A stretch of 64,000 nucleotides of DNA from Owenia fusiformis (lineage: Eukaryota; Annelida; Polychaeta; Sabellida; Oweniidae). Every line of letters begins with the position of its first letter. The stretch's first letter is position 1. The position numbers were made by a program, and so were the translations under genes. The stretch lies in the NCBI GenBank assembly GCA_903813345.2, contig CAIIXF020000003.1, forward strand, positions 16,942,931 to 17,006,930, in the 5' to 3' direction. This document shows, piece after piece, positions 56,640-64,000 of the stretch. The notes under the pieces were generated by a model. That model was not told the origin of the DNA, did not search any database, and saw nothing but the letters and a program-made list of their open reading frames with translations.

Positions 56640-59600
56640 CTGAAACATGCAATACAAATGATATCAATACACTCAAATGGATGATAATTATGTATGTTAT
56701 ACAGGGCGTCTCAAAAAACGCAACAAGTAGTTATCTCGTAAAATCGCCACGTCTCTTCTCTTTGCAATGATATGTCATTCATTCACATGTGGTAATGGTT
56801 GGGTGAGAAATCCTTCCATTTGCACAGTGGGTCAAAATCGGCTCTGGACCAAGTTTTAGATATTGCAAAAATCAGTGCAAGGGCTAAGTGCCAATGAAAG
56901 ATCCTCTGACTTGAATTGCTGTGACTTTTTCTTTTGGAGCTATCTCAGAAGCATCTGTGCTCACAATTCCTTCACCAGATATTGCAAAACCTCGAGAAAG
57001 AATTGCCCATGGGCTGCTTTTCTCTACTTTAACCCACAGATGACTCAGGGCTGAACCATGCATTACGTGGACAGATGAGTGCATCTTTATGTGCAAGGAA
57101 GTGGTGGCAATTTGGAGGGGTATAGGATGTATTCTTGCAAGAGTATAAGTATGAACACTTTACTGTCTTTTTGATATACCTGTCACACCTTCTTCCAATA
57201 GCCCCTATGCCCCTTGTACTGACTTTTGCAATGTTTGAAACTTGAGCCCGAGCTGAATTTTGCCCCAATTTGCAAAATTAATAATTATTCGGCCAGCTAT
57301 GACTCCCTGTGAATGAATGATATTCCATTGCAAAGAGGAGTAATTTGGCTTTTTGGTACATTGAATGAAAAGGATGCAGTCAGCATTGGTTTTATATTTT
57401 TTTCCAATATTGCATCGGGCTCCGTACACTGACGTTTGCGATGTTTTTAACTTGGTCCCAAGCTAATTTTGGCCCACTTTGCAAATGGAATGATTACTCG
57501 CCCAACCATGACCAAATATCAATGAATTATATATCATTGTAAAGAGGAGACACATGGCTTTATGGTGCATTGAATGAAATCGATGCTGTTATCACTGGTT
57601 TTGTGCTTTTCCGAGATAACAATCTGTTGCGTTTTTTTGATACGCACTGTATATCTGTTGAACCCTTGAAGCTTGACCTTTTGTCTGTATTATTATGTTC
57701 CAGTAACCCAACTCCACTTATATGTTATAGAAGAGTGCTGTGCTGATCTATTTATAAGATAAAGCAAGATTACAAATATTGCTAGGAGCACATTGGAAAT
57801 GCTTTGGAAGGTAAACCATTCAATTATCAAGAAGGATACTGTAAGAAGTGAATACCAGATGACTGAGATTGCTTTTGTTCATTTGTTGCGGTACCATTGC
57901 CATTTTTGGTTTCAGTGTTTTCTTCCTGACTAGGCCCAGCTTTAGGCTGTAATTCATCCAAGTCACCGATTACTTCAAACTCTTTTTGGTCATCCAACTC
58001 TTCCCTAAAAAAGGAAAATTTTAAAATTCAAAATTATTCTTAACAAGGTGTTCGCCATTGACCAACAAAATGGGAGGAATTAGTTGATTTAGAATGTATT
58101 GTTTACTTAAAATGATCTCAAATACTTGAGGTATTGTGACACTAGAATTTTCCAAAGTACTAACTCATACAGTATTATGTTAGAATGTTCTAAATATTTA
58201 CTCATGTAGTACTGTTATGTTGAACTTTTCTCAAGTATTTATTTATGCATGGTTGTAGTATTAGCAATTTTTGAAGTACTTACTCATGCAGTATTGTTAT
58301 GTTGAGCTTGTACTCTTGTAGAAAGTCATCACACTTCAGTCTAGTGCCACTGATGATACCAAATGCGTTGAGAAATTTAGCCATGTTTTCTGCATCTGTA
58401 AACCAACAAGAGAAGAAATACTATGGCAGAGGTTTCATTTGGAGTATTCATTTTCGTTTTTCATCTGGAATTGTAAAGTCACTCTATCAAATGAAGCCAA
58501 CTGATTTTCTATTTGAGTGCCTATATGTCAGCAAGTGGAAACATTGTAATCTGAAATCATCTAGTCTAAAATCCATACTATGGGTGAATAAGTATAGGAT
58601 ATCCTTTGAATGATACAATTTTTATCCACGAGTTGATATCACTATCTGGACGACTGAGCGTAGCGAATGAGTGTAGATATTGATATTAATGAGTGGATTA
58701 AAATGATATCATGTCAAGATTACAAAGTTTGTTTCTGAGGAAAATTAAGATATCTGTAGAATATTCTCCATATTCCACAGATATCGCTTTTTCCACGCAT
58801 TTGCAAAATATCATACACATATTTCCATGTTATCCTACAGATTTGACCTCAACTATGGGATAAGGGAAATTATTAAATAACAAACATTGTACTGATATAA
58901 TCCACTTAAACCTACCATCTGTTTCTCCCTCTTCACTGGATATGAGTATAGTCCCTTTGCCATCATCGATCTCAACATCTGGGGCCACCATGTTAAACTG
59001 GCCTTTGATTATCTGGAGGAGACAATAAATACTTCAACTAAAAAAAAACACTTCAAAAAATTAATAAGTTGAAGGAAAGATTAGTATTCATAAATTTTGA
59101 GATAACTTATACAGGACATCTACTAATTTGGCGCAACTTATTTTGGCGGATTTACTGTTTTGAACATTTGGCATTTACTTAATATGGCGGACTTGCAATT
59201 TTAGAATTTACTACAGAATTTACATTAGAATTTACAGTACTAATTTACATGGTAATGAAATTACTCGGGAATTTGGCCACTGCTTAATTTGGCAGATCGG
59301 CCATATAAAAAAAAAAGCCTCCAAATTAAGTAGAAGTACAGTATCAACCATTTAGTCATTTTACATATGAGAAAATAAGACATTAAAAATGTTTAACTTT
59401 TACCTTTTCCTCCAGTGTTTTGAGTGTGAGAGTGGTTGTGTTGACCTTGACAGTAACCTCAGGTTTGGCTGAGCACACATAACATTTAGGATTTGGCTTA
59501 TCCAGGAAGCAGGGCACTAAAAGTTTCTTGCGTACATTTGGTTGTCTATTGAGATATATCTAAATTAAAGGAAAAAAATATAAAGATTTAAAGCCATTGA

Positions 59601-62600
59601 ATATGTAGAGTGTTTTGTAAAGACAGTAGCAGTAAAAATTTTGATAGACTTCATTAATTTTTAAAAACAGATCAAATATGTATATATGTATATGTTTTAA
59701 CCATATTTGAAAAAGAGAGAATATCACATACATGGACTTACAGTTTTACATGTTTCTATTGCACCAGATAAAATCTTCATGCCTTCCATCACAATGAGAG
59801 CAGCTATGACAGCATTGGTGGTTGCTATAGCAGGGATGATGTTACCTGCCATTGCTATAACAACAAAAGTAAACAATGAGGGACTATGATGGTAGTGGTG
59901 TCAATTAACCGCTTGAGCATTAACCGGTTAACCGGGGGTTTTTACCGGTTAAAGTCGGTTAACCGACGGGAAATTTGAACTGATAATTTCAAATGAAATC
60001 TTCATCTTCGATCTTGAAAGTTGAAAAAAATTGGATAAATGATATATCTGCGTTTATTTTTTACGTTCGTCAAGCGTTACTCTATTCTATGTAAGTAAGC
60101 GCGGGAAAGCAATGTGGCAGGGATTAAAGTTGCTGATTGGATGTTTGTAAGGAATTATCGGACCTATCACATGTATGAGTAGCTCACATGAAACTGACGC
60201 TTGGAAAACAAACAGATTAAAATGCAAAGTAAGCGCGGAAAAGCAATGTGACAGGGATTAAAGTTGCTGATTGGATGTTTGTAAGGAGTTATGGGACTTA
60301 TGACATGTATGAGTAGCTTACGTGTAACTGACACCATAAAACCAAACGGATTAGCATGCAAAATAAGCGCGAGAAATAACAAAATTATACACGGTCAACT
60401 AACCGCCCATAAAAACACAGACCGGTCAAGGCATTATCGGCGGTTAACCGGTTAACCGGTTAATACTTGACACCTCTATATGATGGCATTGGTGGTTGCT
60501 ATAGCAGTTGGATGATATCTACCATTGTAACAAAGATAAACATTCATTGCTATAACATAATCAGATAACAAACAATCATTTTAAAGCTAAAAAGCTGATG
60601 TAGAAACATTTAAGAAAAATATCAATTCAAAGGTTCAATGTCACAGAAATTAGATATGGGTGCATATTTCAAACTTACATTTGATGTCAAATCGAGACTT
60701 GAGAGGAATGCCAAATATGTAAGCTCTAATGTTAGCTGCACAAGTAACAAAGTCCATGGCTGGAGAATCATCCTGAAAGAATATGTAAAGTGATTTCTCA
60801 GTGATGTATATGTAATAACGTAATACATACACTTTGTTCTTATTGTATTTGTATCTTGTGAATGTAAACTTGTTCAAATCTTACCTTTGGACTGCGGGTA
60901 AAGCCTCAGTCATATTTGCTTTACGGCAGAAATACGGCTGCCAAACTTCAAATAAAATGTTACCATCTAATTGTAATTGATATAACAAAAGTGTAACCAT
61001 TTGTTACAGAGACCAAAAGCCATTCTCTAATGCTCAACACTAGTCAGAAGTCACTTAGTAAGACACTGACACTTAATTCTGAACCTACAGTTAGTAGGGA
61101 GTTTAAGCTTGCAACGTTTTTCACAACCTGAACGTGAACTGAAAATATTTAAGCGATGCATTTGTATGGGTGATTGGTCATATGTACAGGTTGGCGTTTT
61201 GATTTTATATTCAAGCTTAAACTCCCTAGTAGCTCGTTTCATTAACTTACATGTATATTATATGATTTCTAGTAATACTTTACCTTATCCCACACTAGCG
61301 TACCCCCTTCTCCTTGTGCTGCCAGTTGGTCCTTCAAAGACTTAATGCTAGTGGTGTCAATTAACCGCTTGAGCATTAACCGGTTAACCGGGGGTTTTTA
61401 CCGGTTAAAGTCGGTTAACCGACGGGAAATTTGAACTGATAATTTCAAATGAAATCTTCATCTTCGATCTTGAAAGTTGAAAAAAATTGGATAAATGATA
61501 TATCTGCGTTTATTTTTTACGTTCGTCAAGCGTTACTCTATTCTATGTAAGTAAGCGCGGGAAAGCAATGTGGCAGGGATTAAAGTTGCTGATTGGATGT
61601 TTGTAAGGAATTATCGGACCTATCACATGTATGAGTAGCTCACATGAAACTGACGCTTGGAAAACAAACAGATTAAAATGCAAAGTAAGCGCGGAAAAGC
61701 AATGTGACAGGGATTAAAGTTGCTGATTGGATGTTTGTAAGGAGTTATGGGACTTATGACATGTATGAGTAGCTTACGTGTAACTGACACCATAAAACCA
61801 AACGGATTAGCATGCAAAATAAGCGCGAGAAATAACAAAATTATACACGGTCAACTAACCGCCCATAAAAACACAGACCGGTCAAGGCATTATCGGCGGT
61901 TAACCGGTTAACCGGTTAATACTTGACACCTCTACTTAATGCTGTTGTTTAAGATATCGGCACATTGCTGAACACTCCATAGTTGTTGGTCTCTAATGGG
62001 TCCATCCACAAACTCTGTAAAAGACAAACAGAATAGAAAGATTATTTTATTTCAAACATTCTAGCCTGAAATGTATGACATAATTCTAGCCAATTTAGTT
62101 TCCTTGGTTCATTAATCGAGCTATGATTTTATTGGAAAGCTCTATTGATATAGGCCTGTATTTAAAACATATTTACATATTGTATAACTTCTGTAAAAAT
62201 AACTAATTTCGTTATATATGTACCTGTTTATAGAAATACAGTTAAAGTTTGCATATGAAATGCTCTCTATAGTACCTTTTATATTGTTTCTTTTTATAGA
62301 CAGATGTTTCTTTTTAACAGTATTCAAGTAAGGTAATGGGACCTAGTCCTCTTGAGAACAGTTACACTGGCTGATTAGGGGGTGGGTGGGCCCAGAAAAA
62401 AAAAATTGGGCCCAAAATAATTTTGGGCTAAAAAAGGCCTTTAGGCCCCGAAAAGTGGGCCTTTTTGGTCATAACTGGGCCTTTTAAGTCCTTGTTTTTT
62501 AATTTCAGGCCAAATTTTGAAGAAAATGGGCCTCAAAATTTCAAAATTTGGGCCCACTTTTGGTTTTAGGGGCCCAAAATTTTTTTCCGCACAATTGCGG

Positions 62601-62900
62601 AACTTTTTTTCTCTGACCTAAAATTTGGGCTCCTCCCTTGTTGGTTCCCAGATCCGCCCCTGAGTTATGTGTAGGGTACTTCATACAGAGAGTTGCTTCA
62701 TGACAGATTTGACTGTAATAATATCAATGATTCAATTTACAGAGAAAATGAAGAACCACAAGCATTGTGTACACAGAAATCTGGAAGCCTTACGATGTAC
62801 CTGTGGAGGGTAGTTTATCCCAGTCAAGTGGAGTTGGTGGACGTCTTTTCTTCCAAAGTTTATCCATGGATAGCAAGTACTTAATGTCATCACGGAACAA
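56455..62900 (-). CDS. UBA2: SUMO-activating enzyme subunit 2 (UBA2/SAE2), 3' part of gene, interrupted
   Basis: UBA2 pairs with SAE1 to activate SUMO with ATP, forms a thioester with SUMO and passes it to UBC9, mainly in the nucleus. Nine - strand exons are visible: 62900-62801, 62014-61284 (split by a MITE), 60772-60679, 59854-59742, 59559-59404, 59012-58916, 58395-58284, 58004-57856 and 56639-56455. All have GT-AG borders and compatible phases. They cover the later adenylation/catalytic-Cys region, the CxxC zinc pair (CYVC), the ubiquitin-fold domain and the C-terminal tail with a basic nuclear signal. The N-terminal exons, with the ATP site and catalytic Cys, lie beyond the window. The in-frame stop at the MITE boundary predicts truncation unless this allele is not expressed or another copy exists. 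Identification rests on extended similarity to animal UBA2. Confidence 0.93.
56702..57649. mobile_element. mariner-like element in the last UBA2 intron
   Basis: The ends read CAGGGCGTCTCAAAAAACGC and a near complement, flanked by TA at 56700-56701 and 57650-57651. Arms of more than 100 bp pair imperfectly, and a segment of about 240 bp (57180-57360 and 57420-57600) is repeated in tandem. A transposase relic lies at 56880-57054. Confidence 0.8.
56880..57054 (+). pseudogene. mariner-family transposase C-terminal relic
   Basis: The frame reads SSDLNCCDFFFWSYLRSICA, which corresponds to the 'SPDL…CDFFLWGYLK' landmark of mariner-like DDE transposases including the last catalytic-region Asp. Downstream similarity fades quickly. 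It is far too short to be active. Confidence 0.7.
57856..58004 (-). CDS. UBA2: UBA2 exon, end of ubiquitin-fold domain and acidic linker
   Basis: Reads EELDDQKEFEVIGDLDELQP then a Gly/Asn/Gln-rich linker. It is bounded by 'ttttttag' and the donor 'CATCTG|gtattc', and joins in phase to the next exon to give SSVQDEED. Corresponds to human 'VEFEVVGD' and the following low-complexity tail. Confidence 0.88.
58284..58395 (-). CDS. UBA2: UBA2 exon, ubiquitin-fold domain (second half)
   Basis: Reads DAENMAKFLNAFGIISGTRL then KCDDFLQEYKLNITILHE. The 'G-RL--DDFLQ-Y-L-I-ILH' pattern is that of the UBC9-binding ubiquitin-fold domain. Borders are 'tttacag' and 'GA|gtaagt'. Confidence 0.92.
58916..59012 (-). 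CDS. UBA2: UBA2 exon, ubiquitin-fold domain (first half)
   Basis: Reads IIKGQFNMVAPDVEIDDGKG then TILISSEEGETD, nearly identical to animal UBA2. Borders are 'cctccag' and 'GATG|gtaggt'. Confidence 0.93.
59404..59559 (-). CDS. UBA2: UBA2 exon with zinc-binding CxxC
   Basis: Reads IYLNRQPNVRKKLLVPCFLD then KPNPKCYVCSAKPEVTV. CYVC supplies two of the four cysteines that bind zinc in SUMO E1. The exon is exactly 52 codons, phase 0 at both ends, bounded by 'atttag' and 'AAAAG|gtaaaa'. Confidence 0.95.
59742..59854 (-). CDS. UBA2: UBA2 exon, crossover region
   Basis: Reads MAGNIIPAIATTNAVIAALI then VMEGMKILSGAIETCKT, the most conserved stretch of E1-like enzymes after the catalytic cysteine domain. 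Borders are 'gttatag' and 'AAACT|gtaagt'. A decayed partial copy lies at 60479-60545. Confidence 0.95.
59893..60478. mobile_element. hAT-type MITE, intronic copy, 586 bp
   Basis: Termini TAGTGGTGTCAA and, on the complement, TAGAGGTGTCAA. It is flanked by the 8-bp target duplication 'tatgatgg' (59885-59892 and 60479-60486), as for hAT elements. Subterminal regions are rich in 'ccggttaacc' palindromes. Two internal direct repeats of about 135 bp begin at about 60094 and 60229. By eye it is identical over its whole length to the copy at 61349-61934. The open frame on the complement is fortuitous and has no transposase motif. Confidence 0.92.
60479..60550 (-). pseudogene. UBA2: decayed partial copy of the 59742-59854 UBA2 exon
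   Basis: 'gcattggtggttgctatagc' is shared with 59812-59832, followed by diverged 'gatgatatctaccattgtaa'. It covers the 5' part of the exon and its acceptor region, so an internal tandem duplication preceded the MITE insertion next to it. Confidence 0.75.
60679..60772 (-). CDS. UBA2: UBA2 exon, before the crossover region
   Basis: Reads DDSPAMDFVTCAANIRAYIF then GIPLKSRFDIK. Borders are 'tttcag' and 'AAAT|gtaagt'. It joins in phase with the following exon (S-MAGN). Matches the human 'DPSAMDFVTSAANLR' region. Confidence 0.95.
60773..61283. other. UBA2 intron
   Basis: Contains the inverted pair 'gagtttaagcttg' (61099) and 'caagcttaaactcc' (61213), forming a hairpin of about 130 bp. No other feature. 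Confidence 0.6.
61284..61340 (-). CDS. UBA2: UBA2 interrupted exon, downstream half
   Basis: Reads SLKDQLAAQGEGGTLVWDK up to the donor 'AAG|gtaaag'. Together with 61935-62014 and without the insert it makes a 137-nt exon that fits the phases of both neighbours. Confidence 0.93.
61349..61934. mobile_element. hAT-type MITE inserted inside a UBA2 coding exon, 586 bp
   Basis: The same element as at 59893, apparently without a single difference. It is flanked by the perfect 8-bp target duplication 'cttaatgc' (61341-61348 and 61935-61942), which lies within coding sequence. In the UBA2 direction the first element codon is TAG, in frame, directly after ATT AAG. The insert plus duplication is 594 bp, a multiple of three, but the stop prevents read-through. 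Confidence 0.95.
61935..62014 (-). CDS. UBA2: UBA2 interrupted exon, upstream half
   Basis: Reads EFVDGPIRDQQLWSVQQCAD then ILNNSIK and stops at the MITE edge. The acceptor is 'cttttacag'. The first two bases complete the Glu codon begun in the 62801-62900 exon. Confidence 0.92.
62015..62800. other. UBA2 intron with a G/C-patterned repeat
   Basis: At about 62370-62660 the sequence alternates 'gggcc(c/t)' and AT-rich runs and ends 'cccagatccgcccctgag'. It is related to 8800-9090 and probably an old transposable element. The rest is AT-rich intron. Confidence 0.6.
62801..62900 (-). CDS. UBA2: UBA2 exon, most 5' exon in the window
   Basis: Reads LFRDDIKYLLSMDKLWKKRR then PPTPLDWDKLPST. Corresponds to human 'KLFKDDIRYLLTMDKLWRKRKPP', part of the catalytic cysteine domain after the active site. 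Borders are 'attgtag' and 'CACAG|gtacat'. Confidence 0.95.
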
Positions 62901-63054
62901 CTACAATTGAAAAATATGATTTTTTAAAAATTGTGCTTTTAATATAGGGTCAAAAACACGATTGTTATAATGAAGATACTTGGAAGATACTCAGCCAGCA
63001 CCACATTGGAAACCACTTCCACTAAGAGTAACAAGAACACAAATGTGTACAATA

Positions 63055-64000
63055 CAGGGTGTTCCAAAAGTAACAGGACTGGTGCTGGCATTTCGACAAT
63101 TTTGCACTGAGTGTCTTCAAATTTTCAACTTGTACTTTGAAGTATTGCAACTAAAATTGTAAAGTTTCAGAAACAATGATGAAATGCGGTTAGAGTTATG
63201 GTTACTATAGTAACATGACATCCCAATACCCGGGGCAACTTTTTTCCTGAAAATGTGATATCTAACATTTTTGTATTGCTGAAGAAAGTATCTCATTCAC
63301 CTATTATAACACAACATTCCTTGTTTATTTTCTTAGTTGCTTTGTTGTAAAGGTGTTGCTATACAATTCAGATACAAGTATAATTTCATAATGATAATAA
63401 TATTTATTCAATTTCCTTGAATATCACTATGTATAACAGTCCGAACAATTCACGGTTGAGATTTTGAAAAGACCCAATTTGAAGCCAGTCATCTACCTTG
63501 ATAGCGCGCCTGCCCGCAGGTCACCATTGAAGACCATCCAGCTATAGAGGAGCTATGTCTTGAGGTCTAAAACCATGCATCATACTCTTCTGATCATGCA
63601 ATATCTAATTTTTACTTATATTGAGAACGGAATGCTTATCAGTGCTGTAAGACGTACCTTTAAAGATGAGAATGACCTTCTCCAAATTGTCCAATCGACC
63701 CTGCGTGACTTGTCCTCAAATGGGTTCACTCATGTGTTTGGGTCATGGATACAGAGTACTACTCTTGTACTGACCAAAGAGGAGCCTATTTTTCAAAGTA
63801 GGGGATCAAAAGGAATATCAAATGATGTAAAACAAATGTAATTCCTACCAGTTGTTGCATTTCAACTTTGATATGACATGTACAAAATGATATGGCATGT
63901 GCAAAATGCTTAATGTCTCTGTAATTTTTTTTGCGTGGAATGTTGCCCCGGGTATTGGGATGTCATGTTACTATAGCAACCATAACTCTACCCGAGTTTA
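63055..64000. mobile_element. mariner-like foldback element, runs off the window
   Basis: Begins CAGGGTGTTCCAAAAGTAAC after TA (63053-63054). 'ggttactatagtaacatgac' plus 'atcccaatacccggggcaac' (63199-63240) is mirrored at 63944-63987, so the right arm has started when the window ends. It sits in a UBA2 intron. Confidence 0.8.
63480..63841 (+). pseudogene. possible mariner-family transposase relic
   Basis: Between the arms, 'VIYLDSAPARR' near 63490 resembles the DNAPPH-type motif, and in the frame starting at 63560 the stretch AVRRTFKDENDLLQIVQSTL and 'GFTHVFGSWIQ' resembles the transposase C-terminus. A stop separates the two parts. The assignment rests mainly on position inside a mariner-type palindrome. 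Confidence 0.4.

Noticed and set aside
60167-60382. 71-codon frame present twice (also 61623-61838)
   Set aside because: The duplication is that of the MITE itself. The peptide has no transposase or other domain.
61284-62014. The MITE as a newly exonised coding segment or intron that restores UBA2
   Set aside because: The insert length is a multiple of three, but the first element codon is TAG. No donor/acceptor pair at its edges gives exact removal, so restoration is not supported by sequence.

Overview
The window is a eukaryotic nuclear segment, AT-rich and packed with repeats, most likely from a marine invertebrate. A split SUMO E1 gene with GT-AG introns, CARD-type death-fold domains, a 5'-truncated LINE and many mariner/hAT-type elements fit an invertebrate deuterostome or lophotrochozoan. 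The sequence alone does not fix the phylum.

Three protein-coding loci are convincing. (1) Two paralogous genes on the + strand, at 27536-29758 and 52177-54114, encode proteins with two N-terminal CARD domains, a Ser/Pro/Thr-rich linker and a C-terminal NHL-type beta-propeller. (2) The 3' two thirds of the SUMO-activating enzyme subunit UBA2 lies on the - strand, convergent with the second CARD-NHL gene, as nine exons between 62900 and 56455. One of its exons is split by a 586-bp hAT-type MITE. (3) A decayed copy of the last UBA2 exon sits at 32602-32745, downstream of the first CARD-NHL gene. The block [CARD-NHL gene, 3' flank, UBA2 3' end] has therefore been duplicated about 24 kb apart.

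Layout. 1-7270: non-coding DNA with a mariner-like MITE, a 0.46-kb foldback and a 1.9-kb foldback holding ~150-bp tandem repeats. 7276-8720: 5'-truncated LINE. 9317-17000: a series of nested foldback elements. 17220-19975: 31-bp satellite that switches strand at about 19370. 19976-27200: OTU-domain fragment, hairpin repeats, C-rich ~300-bp tandem repeats and a nested TIR element. 27500-32745: first copy of the duplicated block. 33455-34968: nested element with mariner transposase relics. 37545-44300: 6.8-kb giant foldback element around a 42-bp minisatellite. 44301-52100: repeats and unexplained DNA. 52117-62900: second CARD-NHL gene and UBA2. 63055-end: mariner-like element running out of the window.

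The most notable points are the CARD-CARD-NHL architecture, which looks like a signalling receptor or adaptor, and the differences between its two paralogues. In the well-conserved propeller these fall at two positions per blade, repeating about every 44 residues, as expected if the ligand-facing loops are diversifying. The second point is a precise in-exon MITE insertion in UBA2, an essential gene, which places a stop codon directly at the insertion.
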